Shown: positions 28,023-36,051 of the stretch, piece by piece
Position numbering within the stretch: the stretch's first letter is position 1
Layout of the letters: every line of letters starts with the position of its first letter
Assembly (NCBI RefSeq): GCF_004765605.1
Contig: NZ_SRLC01000001.1
Coordinates: 744,001-808,000, forward strand
Source of the DNA: Hymenobacter aquaticus
GTDB taxonomy: Bacteria; Bacteroidota; Bacteroidia; Cytophagales; Hymenobacteraceae
Direction of reading: 5' to 3'
DNA: 64,000 bases
The notes under the pieces: generated by a model
Seen by the model: the letters and a program-made list of their open reading frames with translations, nothing else
What the model was told of the DNA's origin: nothing
Database searches by the model: none
Made by a program: the position numbers and the translations under genes

Positions 28023-28736
28023 ATGGATAAAGTGCTACTTGCAGTATTGGTGCTAATCATTTCAATGAGTGCTTTTGCGCAAGACGTGGAAATAACTTGC
28101 GAAGGTAAGGTTATAAGATGCGAGAATGGTAATAAAGATCATTTTGATATGGTTAATGATTGTCCATATGAAGAAGTTGATACTACAAAACTTCCGCAGA
28201 AAGTGTTGATTAACGCTAAAGCTTATTTGATCAAGAGAGTTGGTGTTAGCTTTTACAGGCAGAAGTTAAATTACTATCAAAGCCAAATTGTCGACTTTGC
28301 TCGATTCGACGAAATCAAAAAACAGAAAGGCTGGATAGACGAGAAGAGTGACAAGCGGGTCAAATATGCCATTCAATACTATTTTGTAGTTGAAGGTGAT
28401 ATGAAATATTATATATCAATAGTGTTTGATGAAAAAGGAAATATAATATCAAAGGATCAGCTGCCTGCTAAAGCGCGGAATAATAATTTTGATAGAATGA
28501 TAAGCGTTTGTGATGCAAAGAAAATAGCGGAATCAGATGAATTGTTCAGTGGAAAACTTGAAGGTATTTCACTTGAATACTATCTTAAGCAGAATGCTTT
28601 GTGCTGGAGGGCGGAAAAGCCCTCTGTCAAAGGCAGTAAATCATTTGAAAGAATGCATAGATTTATTTGGATAGATGCGAATACGGGTCAAATAGTAAAG
28701 CGTGAGTCAGAAGCGTGGCGTAGCGCACACTATTAG
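28023..28736 (+). CDS. AT-rich hypothetical secreted protein
   Basis: 237 residues with a signal peptide (LLAVLVLIISMSAFAQ). The mature part has cysteines at about 24, 32 and 47 and no motif I recognise; YYFVVEGDMKYYISIVFDEKG and FIWIDANTGQIVKRESEAW near the C-terminus have the look of PepSY/immunity-like small beta proteins, but this is weak. Base composition stands out: the 60 bases at 28141 contain only 19 G/C, and codons such as AAA, ATA and TTA are common, unlike every neighbour. This marks recent acquisition. It may have come in with the DUF6934 pair, since both carry the same upstream dyad. Confidence 0.65.
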   Translation: MDKVLLAVLVLIISMSAFAQDVEITCEGKVIRCENGNKDHFDMVNDCPYEEVDTTKLPQKVLINAKAYLIKRVGVSFYRQKLNYYQSQIVDFARFDEIKKQKGWIDEKSDKRVKYAIQYYFVVEGDMKYYISIVFDEKGNIISKDQLPAKARNNNFDRMISVCDAKKIAESDELFSGKLEGISLEYYLKQNALCWRAEKPSVKGSKSFERMHRFIWIDANTGQIVKRESEAWRSAHY

Positions 28737-28932
28737 CCTGTAGTACGGTGCTGCCCCCACCATGCCCAAATCCTAAAGCTTTATGCTAAGATCGTAGAAT
28801 GTTGGCACGGGAAAAATGGTGAACTAGTGGACGCCAAAAGTGCCTAGCACCGCCCCGTGGCGCCGGCCCGTGTAGCGGCCGGCTTCCCCGCTGCTGTCGT
28901 AGCGGGGGCGCGGGGTGCGGCTGCCCGTCCCG

Positions 28933-31698
28933 ATGAACCTGCGCATTGTACTTTCTTCGCTTCTCACCGCCCTGCTGCTGACGGCCTTCCGCGCCGACCA
29001 GCCCGCCCCCGTGCAGCTGCTGCGCCTGCGCTGCGAGCTGCTCACCAACCCCGAAGGCATCGACGCCACCGCCCCGCGCCTGAGCTGGGAGCTGAGCGGC
29101 CCGGCCCGCGGCCTGGAGCAAACCGCCTACCAAGTGCTGGTGGCTTCCACCCCCGAAAAGCTGGCCGCCGACGAGGGCGACCTGTGGAACTCCGGCCAGG
29201 TCAGCTCGGCCCAATCGGTGCACGTGGCCTACGCCGGCACCCCGCTGCGCAGCCGCACCCTTTGTTACTGGAAGGTGCGTACCTGGACCACTCAGGGCCC
29301 CTCGGCCTGGAGCGCGCCCGCCCGCTGGAGCATGGGCCTGCTCAACTACCTCGACTGGAAAGGCCGCTGGATCGGCTTCGACCGCGCCTTTCCCGGCGAC
29401 GACGAAACCACCCACGCCCGTCTCTCGGCCCGCTACTTCCGCAAGGAGTTCAAGGCCGACAAGCCCATCCGCCAGGCCACGGCCTACATCATCGGGCTGG
29501 GGCTGTACGAGCTGTACCTGAACGGGCAGCGGGTAGGGGAGCAGGTGCTGGCCCCCGGCCCCACCGACTACGGCCAGGGCGTGAAGTACAATGCCTACGA
29601 CGTGACCGGCCTGCTCAAAGCCGGCCCCAACGCGGTGGGTGTGACCCTGGGTAACGGCCGCTTCTACGCCATGCGCCAGAATTACAAGCCCTACAAAATT
29701 AAGACCTTCGGCTACCCCAAGCTGCTCATGCAGATCGAGGTGACCTACGCCGACGGCACGCGCGACATCGTCAAGACCGACGACACCTGGCAGGGCACCG
29801 CCGACGGCCCCATCCGCACCAACAACGAGTACGACGGCGAAGAGTACGACGCCACCCGGGAAATGCCCGGCTGGGCCACCGCCGGCTTCGACGCGAAGAA
29901 GTGGCTGCCCGCCGAGCTGGTGCAGGAGCCCGGCGGCGCCTACGAGGCGCAGATGAACGAGAACATGAAGGTGATGGAAACCCTGAAACCGGTATCCATC
30001 AAGCCCCTCAACGGCGGCAAGTACATCCTCGACATGGGCCAGAACCTGGCCGGCTGGCTGCGCCTACGCGTGCAGGGCAAGGCCGGCGACCAGGTGACGC
30101 TGCGCTTCGCCGAAACCCTGCAGCCCAGCGGCGAGCTGTACGTGCGCAACCTGCGCGACGCCCGCGCGACCGACGTGTACACCTTAAAAGGCGGCGCCCG
30201 CGAAACCTGGGAGCCCCGCTTCGTTTACCACGGCTTCCGCTACGTGGAAATCAGCGGCTGGCCCGCCGGCCCGGCGCCCACCCTGGCCGACTTCGACGGC
30301 CGCGTGGTGTACGACGATATGGCCACCACCGGCGCGCTGACCACCTCCGACGCCACCATCAACCAGGTGTACCGCAACGCCTACTGGGGCATCCGCAGCA
30401 ACTACAAGGGCATGCCCATCGACTGCCCGCAGCGCAACGAGCGGCAGCCCTGGCTCGGCGACCGGACCACCGGCGCCTACGGCGAGAGTTTCGTGTTCGA
30501 CAACTCCCGCCTCTACGCCAAATGGCTGCGCGACATCGAGCAGGCCCAGAAAGCCGACGGCAGCATCCCCGACGTGGCCCCCGCCTTCTGGCGCTACTAC
30601 GGCGACAACGTAACCTGGCCCGGCACCTACCTCACCGTGGCCGACATGCTCTACCGCCAGTACGGCGACCAGCAGGTGCTGGCCCGCCACTACGATTCCA
30701 TGCGCCGCTGGCTCGTCTACATGGGCCAGAACTACTCCGAAAACGGCCTCGTCACCAAGGACAAGTACGGCGACTGGTGCGTGCCCCCGGAGTCCAAGGA
30801 GCTGATTCATAGCAAGGACCCCGCCCGCAACACCGACGGCGCCCTCATTGCCAGCAGCACCTACTACCACCTGCTGGATTTGATGCTCGGCTTCGCTGGG
30901 GTGCTGGGCAAGACCCGCGACGCCGACGAGTACACCCAGCAGATGGCTGCGCTGAAAACGGCCTTCAACCAGAAATTCCTGAACCGGGAAAGCTGCCAGT
31001 ACTCGAACAATACCGTAACGGCCAACCTGCTGCCCTTGTCCTACGGCCTGGTGCCGCCCGAGGCCGAGGCCAAGGTGTTCCAGAACATCGTCGACAAAGT
31101 CATGGTCGACAACCAGGGCCACATCAGCACCGGCGTCATCGGTACGCAGTGGCTGATGCGTGGCCTCACCCAGCACGGCCGCCCCGACGTGGCCCTGCGC
31201 CTGGCCTCGAACCGCGACTATCCGAGCTGGGGCTACATGGCCGCCAACGGCGCCACTACCATCTGGGAGCTGTGGAACGGCAACACCGCCGACCCGGCCA
31301 TGAACTCGCAGAACCACGTGATGCTGCTCGGCGACCTGCTGATCTGGCAGTACGAAAACCTGGCCGGCATCAAATCCGCCCCCGACGCGCCGGGCTTCCA
31401 GCGCCTGGAAATGAAGCCCACGCCCACCGCCGGATTGACTTCGGTGCAGGCCTCCTACCAGTCGGTGCGGGGCTTGATCAAGAGCAGCTGGAAGCAGGAG
31501 CCAAAGCGCTTTAGCTGGAACCTGACGGTGCCCGGCAACACCAAGGCTGTGGTCTACATCCCGGCCAAGGACGCCGAGAAAGTACAGGAAGGCGGCAAGA
31601 AGGCTTCGGCCGCGCCGGGCGTGAAGTTTCTGCGCATGGAAGGGGATAGGGCCGTGTTTGAGGTCGGCTCGGGGAATTATGCTTTCGTGGTGAAGTGA
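28933..31698 (+). CDS. GH78 alpha-L-rhamnosidase, secreted
   Basis: 921 residues from ATG 28933 (MNLRIVLSSLLTALLLTAF); a GTG 18 bp upstream is also possible. N-terminal fibronectin-like domain (RLRCELLTNPEGIDATAPRL), two beta-sandwiches, (alpha/alpha)6 catalytic domain and a C-terminal sandwich, the standard GH78 order. The catalytic-site motif is complete: D497 and E503 in DCPQRNERQPWLGD, with D510. It hydrolyses terminal alpha-L-rhamnose, present in both RG-I and RG-II. The 196-bp gap before it holds no recognisable element. Confidence 0.94.
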   Translation: MNLRIVLSSLLTALLLTAFRADQPAPVQLLRLRCELLTNPEGIDATAPRLSWELSGPARGLEQTAYQVLVASTPEKLAADEGDLWNSGQVSSAQSVHVAYAGTPLRSRTLCYWKVRTWTTQGPSAWSAPARWSMGLLNYLDWKGRWIGFDRAFPGDDETTHARLSARYFRKEFKADKPIRQATAYIIGLGLYELYLNGQRVGEQVLAPGPTDYGQGVKYNAYDVTGLLKAGPNAVGVTLGNGRFYAMRQNYKPYKIKTFGYPKLLMQIEVTYADGTRDIVKTDDTWQGTADGPIRTNNEYDGEEYDATREMPGWATAGFDAKKWLPAELVQEPGGAYEAQMNENMKVMETLKPVSIKPLNGGKYILDMGQNLAGWLRLRVQGKAGDQVTLRFAETLQPSGELYVRNLRDARATDVYTLKGGARETWEPRFVYHGFRYVEISGWPAGPAPTLADFDGRVVYDDMATTGALTTSDATINQVYRNAYWGIRSNYKGMPIDCPQRNERQPWLGDRTTGAYGESFVFDNSRLYAKWLRDIEQAQKADGSIPDVAPAFWRYYGDNVTWPGTYLTVADMLYRQYGDQQVLARHYDSMRRWLVYMGQNYSENGLVTKDKYGDWCVPPESKELIHSKDPARNTDGALIASSTYYHLLDLMLGFAGVLGKTRDADEYTQQMAALKTAFNQKFLNRESCQYSNNTVTANLLPLSYGLVPPEAEAKVFQNIVDKVMVDNQGHISTGVIGTQWLMRGLTQHGRPDVALRLASNRDYPSWGYMAANGATTIWELWNGNTADPAMNSQNHVMLLGDLLIWQYENLAGIKSAPDAPGFQRLEMKPTPTAGLTSVQASYQSVRGLIKSSWKQEPKRFSWNLTVPGNTKAVVYIPAKDAEKVQEGGKKASAAPGVKFLRMEGDRAVFEVGSGNYAFVVK

Positions 31699-31719
31699 AT
31701 CTGAATGACTGACATGGAA

Positions 31720-31847
31720 CATCATGCCGAACACAGCCGAAGCATCTCTCCCGCTTCATCTGGCTCCCCCTCTCCTTTTTTGGAGAGGGGGCCGGGGGGT
31801 GAGGCGCAACGAAGCGGGAGAGATGCTTCGACAAGCTCAGCATGACA
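31720..31847. repeat. Family C inverted repeat (C2) interrupted by a family A arm
   Basis: Left arm ATCATGCCGAACACAGCCGA with AGCATCTCTCCCGCTTC, right arm GAAGCGGGAGAGATGCTTCG then ACAAGCTCAGCATGAC. Between them, where C1 has a short loop, sits a single family A arm at 31760-31805. Confidence 0.8.
31760..31805 (+). repeat. Family A single arm (A6) nested in C2
   Basis: TCTGGCTCCCCCTCTCC, a T-rich loop, GGAGAGGGGGCCGGGGGGTG and AGG. It splits the family C copy at its loop. Confidence 0.8.
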
Positions 31848-31895
31848 GAAAAGACAATCTAAAAAGCCGCGAATAGGCTTACTGACGAACGAACA

Positions 31896-33134
31896 ATGTC
31901 GAAAACAAACACCTACCGAACCGGCCTGCTGGCTTTGATGCTGACCTGCATTTCGGGCAGCGGCTGCGTCAGCGCGTCCAGTGCGTCGGTGCCAGGCGGT
32001 GCGCAAACTGTTGCGGCCGGCACTTTGCAGCCCGCGCCGGCCCCGGCGAAATGGTCGGCGCGCATGATGAACTCGGTGCTGAAGCGCAGCCCGTGGATGG
32101 CCGACCCGGCGCAGAAAGACACCTGGGGCTACACCCAGGGGCTGATTATATACGCCCTGGAGCAGGTGTGGCGCAAAACCAACGACCCGCAGTACCTGGC
32201 CTACATTCAGCGCTACGGCGACAAGATGATTGACGCCCAGGGCCAGATCAAAACCTACAAGCCCGAGGATCTGAGCCTCGACAACATCAACTCGGGCAAG
32301 GTCTTATTTAACCTCTATGCCCGCACCAAGGACGAGAAGTACCGCAAGGCCCTAACCCAGCTGCGCGAGCAACTGCGCAAGCAGCCCCGCACGAGTGCGG
32401 GCGGCTACTGGCACAAGCTCAAGTACCCCCAACAAATGTGGCTCGACGGGGCCTACATGGCCAGCCCGTTTCTGGCCCAATATGCCGCTACCTTCCACGA
32501 GCCCGCCGCTTTCGGTGAAGTCGCCAACCAGCTGATCTTGCTGGAAAAGCACCTGCGCGACCCTAAAACCGGCCTGCTCTACCACGGCTACGACGAAAGC
32601 CGGCAGCAGAAGTGGGCCAACAAAACCACCGGCGCCTCGCCCAACGTCTGGGGCCGGGCTATGGGCTGGTACGGCATGGCCCTCGTGGACGTGCTCGACT
32701 ACTTCCCCGCCCAGCACCCGCAGCGCCCCGAGCTGCTCCGGATTCTGGACCGCCTGGCCGTAGCCGTGGTGAAATATCAGGACCCCAAATCCGGCCTTTG
32801 GTACCAAGTAATGGACCAGCCTACGCAGCCCGGCAACTACCTGGAAGCTTCGGCGTCGAGCATGTTTGTGTACACGCTGGCCAAGGGCGCTAACCGCGGC
32901 TATCTGCCCAAAACCTACCGCCGCGCGGCCGAAAAAGGCTACGCCGGCATCACCGGGCAGCTGGTGGAGGTGAAGCCCGACGGGGAAGTCAACCTGCTGC
33001 AAGTGTGCGAAGTAGCTGGCCTGAGCGCCGACCGGGACGGCAGCTTCGAGTATTACATCAAGGAGCCGATTCGGGTAAACGACCCCAAAGGCACCGGTCC
33101 CTTCATTCTGGCTAGCCTGGAGCTGAACCAGTAG
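31896..33134 (+). CDS. GH105 unsaturated rhamnogalacturonyl hydrolase (YteR-type)
   Basis: 412 residues with a hydrophobic leader ending in SGSGC, a probable lipoprotein signal. One (alpha/alpha)6 barrel from about residue 60. WGYTQGLIIYALEQVW and QMWLDGAYMASPFLAQYA are family hallmarks; D184 in the latter corresponds to the catalytic aspartate of YteR. NVWGRAMGWYGMALVDVL follows. GH105 hydrates the 4,5-unsaturated uronic acid left by pectin or rhamnogalacturonan lyases, so it completes the PL1 pathway. The next gene starts 18 bp downstream. Confidence 0.93.
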   Translation: MSKTNTYRTGLLALMLTCISGSGCVSASSASVPGGAQTVAAGTLQPAPAPAKWSARMMNSVLKRSPWMADPAQKDTWGYTQGLIIYALEQVWRKTNDPQYLAYIQRYGDKMIDAQGQIKTYKPEDLSLDNINSGKVLFNLYARTKDEKYRKALTQLREQLRKQPRTSAGGYWHKLKYPQQMWLDGAYMASPFLAQYAATFHEPAAFGEVANQLILLEKHLRDPKTGLLYHGYDESRQQKWANKTTGASPNVWGRAMGWYGMALVDVLDYFPAQHPQRPELLRILDRLAVAVVKYQDPKSGLWYQVMDQPTQPGNYLEASASSMFVYTLAKGANRGYLPKTYRRAAEKGYAGITGQLVEVKPDGEVNLLQVCEVAGLSADRDGSFEYYIKEPIRVNDPKGTGPFILASLELNQ

Positions 33135-33152
33135 CGACGACCCAAAACGAAC

Positions 33153-34307
33153 ATGAGCAAACTCCTTCCCATCCTGCTTTTCGGCCTGCTAACCGCCGGC
33201 TGCTCCGTGGCCCAGACCCCGCCCGCAACTGCCCGGAAAAACCCCTGGCAGCGCGCTGTTATCGTGGATGAGTTCATCCAGGAGAAGATGCCCTTCCCGG
33301 AAAGCCACGCCGCCACCCTGGCCGAGACGCCGCAGGGCCTGGTGGCCTCCTGGTTTGGCGGCACCAAGGAGCGCAACCCGGACGTGGGCATCTGGGTGAG
33401 CCGGCAGGAAAACGGCCGGTGGACCGCCCCGGTGGAAGTGGCCAACGGCGTGCAGAGCGAAACCCTGCGCTACCCCACCTGGAACCCGGTGCTCTACCAG
33501 GTGCCCGGCGGCGAGCTGCTGCTCTTCTACAAGATCGGGCCGAAGCCCTCGGACTGGAAGGGCTACCTGCGCACATCCAAGGACCACGGCCGGACCTGGT
33601 CGGCGGCCCGGGCGCTGCCGGAGGGCTACATCGGGCCGGTCAAGAACAAGCCGGTGCTGCTCGCGAACGGCACCCTGCTGAGCCCCACCAGCACCGAGGG
33701 CAGCGGCGGCTGGCGCGTGCACCTGGAAGCCACGAAGGACAACGGGCAGACGTGGAAGATGATTGGCCCGATTGAAAATGGCCCCACCCAGGGCGCCATT
33801 CAGCCCAGCATCCTCACCCACAAGGACGGCCGCCTGCAGCTGCTCTGCCGCAGCCGCGACCGGGCCCTGCTGGAGTCGTGGTCCTCAGACCAAGGCCAGA
33901 CCTGGACGCCGCTGGCCAAGACTTCGCTGCCCAACAACAACTCCGGCACCGACGCGGTGACCCTGCAGGACGGCCGCCAGCTGCTGGTGTACAACCACGT
34001 CTTGCCGCCCGGCACCCTGGCCAAGGGCCCGCGCACCCCGCTGAACGTGGCCGTGTCGAAGGACGGCAAGGAGTGGTACGCGGCGGCCATCCTGGAAGAC
34101 TCGCCCATCAGCCAGTATTCGTACCCCTCGGTGATTCAGACCAGGGACGGCAAGGTGCATTTTGTCTACACCTGGCGCCGCCAGAGCATTAAGCACGCCG
34201 TCATTGACCTGAAAAAGCTCAAGCTGGTCAAGATTGAAAACGGCCAGTGGCCGGCCCTGAAGGGCTACACGGCCCCAATGGGCACGGCGGAAATTACCAA
34301 GGATTAG
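33153..34307 (+). CDS. Sialidase-family (BNR_2-type) six-bladed propeller lipoprotein
   Basis: 384 residues, lipobox LLTAGC. FPESHAATLAETPQGLVASW, GGTKERNPDVGIWVSRQ, RTSKDHGRTWSAARALP, PTQGAIQPSILTHKDGRLQL and RSRDRALLESWSSDQGQTW are the alternating blades and Asp-box-like turns of the BNR_2 family. Members of this family in PULs include sialidases, rhamnosidases and lyases, so the name 'sialidase' should not be taken as activity. It is tightly linked to GH105 upstream. Its stop codon TAG is directly followed by repeat A7. Confidence 0.85.
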   Translation: MSKLLPILLFGLLTAGCSVAQTPPATARKNPWQRAVIVDEFIQEKMPFPESHAATLAETPQGLVASWFGGTKERNPDVGIWVSRQENGRWTAPVEVANGVQSETLRYPTWNPVLYQVPGGELLLFYKIGPKPSDWKGYLRTSKDHGRTWSAARALPEGYIGPVKNKPVLLANGTLLSPTSTEGSGGWRVHLEATKDNGQTWKMIGPIENGPTQGAIQPSILTHKDGRLQLLCRSRDRALLESWSSDQGQTWTPLAKTSLPNNNSGTDAVTLQDGRQLLVYNHVLPPGTLAKGPRTPLNVAVSKDGKEWYAAAILEDSPISQYSYPSVIQTRDGKVHFVYTWRRQSIKHAVIDLKKLKLVKIENGQWPALKGYTAPMGTAEITKD

Positions 34308-34453
34308 ACCCCACCCCCCGGCCCCCTCCCCTCCGGGAGAGGGGGTGCCAGACGACAAAAAAACATGGTTACGCTTTTTATATTCAAGTCTGAAAACGCT
34401 CGCGCCGCCGTGGCTCCCCCTCTCCCGGAGGGGAGGGGGCCGGGGGGTGGGGT
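34308..34453. repeat. Family A element, complete (A7), spanning intergenic gap and gene start
   Basis: ACCCCACCCCCCGGCCCCC begins at the base after the TAG of the propeller gene. The right end is GGGGGGTGGGGTC. Arms are about 45 bp with CTCCGGGAG and CCCGGAG hairpins; the AT-rich core (about 34350-34405) contains the ATG used by the next gene. Confidence 0.87.
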
Positions 34454-35858
34454 CCTCCACAAACTCCGCCTCCTCACCATCGGCCTACTGCTGACCGCCG
34501 CCGGCGCCGCCCGGGCCCAGACCGCCGACGAGCAGTACCGGGAGCCGCTGCAACAGGTGCTCGACGAGATTCAACAGCGCTACGGGGTGAAAATCCGGCC
34601 CGACGCGGCGCTGGTGAAGGACCGGTACGTGACCTATGCCCAGTGGCGCTTCCGCCCCGACGTGGACGAGACGCTGCGCAACGTACTGGCGGCGCTAGAC
34701 TTGCAGGCCGCCAAAACCGGCGACAAAACCTACAAAATCAAGACCTACCAGTATCACCTCAAAACGCCGGAGGAAGGCGCCGCGCAGCTCCGGGAGCTGG
34801 CCGCCCGCTACCACGACCAGGCCAGCTGGGAGCAGCGTAAAGCTGAATTGCGCGGCTGCATGTGGTCGGCGCTGCGGCTGGCGCCGATGCCGGCCAAGCC
34901 CGCCAGCAAGCCAATCGTGACCAACAAACGGGAGTACGACGGGTACTCGGTGGAAAACGTGGCCCTGGAAACGCTGCCGGGCGTGTACGTCACCGGCTCC
35001 TTGTACCGGCCGCTGAAGCCCAAGGGCAAAATTCCGGTCATCATCAGTCCCGACGGCCACTTCGGCGACGGGCGCTACCGGGCCGACGCCCAGAAGCGCT
35101 GCGCCACGCTGGCCCGCATGGGCGCCATGGTCTACAGTTACGATTTGTTCGCCTGGGGTGAATCGACCCTGCAGTTTAAGCCCGAAGACCACCGCCGCAG
35201 CCTGGCCATGACGGTGCAGGCCCTGAACGGCCTGCGGGCCCTGGACTTCCTGCTCGCCCAGAAAAACGCTGATAAAGACCGCGTGGCCGTAACCGGCGGC
35301 TCGGGCGGCGGCAGCCAGACCATGCTGCTCACCGCCCTCGATGACCGCATCAAGGTGAGCGTGCCGGTGGTGATGTTATCGACTTACCATAGTGGTGGTT
35401 GTCCGTGCGAAAGCGGCATGCCGGTACACCTCTGCGGGGGCGGCACCAACAACGCCGAGCTGGCCGCCATGGCCGCCCCGCGCCCGATGCTGGCCATTAC
35501 CGACGGCGGCGACTGGACTGCCCAGACGCCCGACGTAGCCATGCCCTACCTCAAGAACATCTACGGCTACTACGGCCAGCCCGAGCGGGTGCAGAATGCC
35601 CACTTCCCCAAAGAAGGCCACGACTACGGCGCCTCCAAACGGCAGGCCATGTACGCGTTTATGGCCCAGCACCTGGGCCTGAACCTGCGCATGGCCCAGG
35701 ACGCCGCTGGCCAGATGGACGAGTCGAAGGTGACGGTGGAAAAGCAGGAGCAGCAACTGGTGTTCGGCCCGAAAGGGGAGGGGCTGCCGGCTACTGCCAT
35801 CCACAGTTTCGAGGCCCTGCAGGCGCTGTTCAACCAGACGGCCGCGCAGGGCAATTAG
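34365..35858 (+). CDS. Alpha/beta-hydrolase esterase with N-terminal STN-like domain
   Basis: 497 residues. The only ATG before the signal core (LLTIGLLLTAAGAARAQ) is at 34365, inside the core of repeat A7; residues 8-31 are repeat translation (APPLPEGRGPGGG). After the signal peptide, residues about 47-125 (LDEIQQRYGVKIRPDAALVK, LRNVLAALDLQAAKTGDKTY) have the shape of an STN domain (secretin/TonB N-terminus). The rest is an acetyl-xylan-esterase/dienelactone-hydrolase-type alpha/beta hydrolase: nucleophile S313 in GGSGGGSQ, acid in TDGGDWT, histidine in KEGHDYG. It would remove acetyl or methyl esters from pectin; an alpha/beta-hydrolase methylesterase occurs in the known RG-II locus. The STN fusion is unusual for a secreted enzyme. 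Confidence 0.85.
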   Translation: MVTLFIFKSENARAAVAPPLPEGRGPGGGVLHKLRLLTIGLLLTAAGAARAQTADEQYREPLQQVLDEIQQRYGVKIRPDAALVKDRYVTYAQWRFRPDVDETLRNVLAALDLQAAKTGDKTYKIKTYQYHLKTPEEGAAQLRELAARYHDQASWEQRKAELRGCMWSALRLAPMPAKPASKPIVTNKREYDGYSVENVALETLPGVYVTGSLYRPLKPKGKIPVIISPDGHFGDGRYRADAQKRCATLARMGAMVYSYDLFAWGESTLQFKPEDHRRSLAMTVQALNGLRALDFLLAQKNADKDRVAVTGGSGGGSQTMLLTALDDRIKVSVPVVMLSTYHSGGCPCESGMPVHLCGGGTNNAELAAMAAPRPMLAITDGGDWTAQTPDVAMPYLKNIYGYYGQPERVQNAHFPKEGHDYGASKRQAMYAFMAQHLGLNLRMAQDAAGQMDESKVTVEKQEQQLVFGPKGEGLPATAIHSFEALQALFNQTAAQGN

Positions 35859-35870
35859 CGCCGCGTGTGC

Positions 35871-36036
35871 GTAGCGCTGACTCTGTAGTCGGCGCTGCGG
35901 CGGAACGCCGCAATGCGGAACCGCGCATTGCGTGCCTTGCCCCATCAGCACAACAGCATTGCCCTATCCAGCCAGCAACGACCCAGAACCACCTTGGCGC
36001 CTTCCGCGCCAGCGCCGACTACAAAGTCAGCGCTAC
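35871..36036. repeat. Family G long inverted repeat
   Basis: GTAGCGCTGACTCTGTAGTC with GGCGCTG at the left and CAGCGCCGACTACAAAGTCA with GCGCTAC at the right, arms of about 27 bp, about 112 bp between them containing smaller GC dyads. It fills the gap between the esterase and the beta-helix gene. Confidence 0.75.
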
Positions 36037-36051
36037 TCTCAGAACCGCTTG

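Noticed and set aside
22029..34307. Sialic-acid degradation operon
   Set aside because: Sialidase-like propellers, CE20 and a NanA-type lyase are present, but the surroundings are wholly pectin enzymes and other nan genes are missing.
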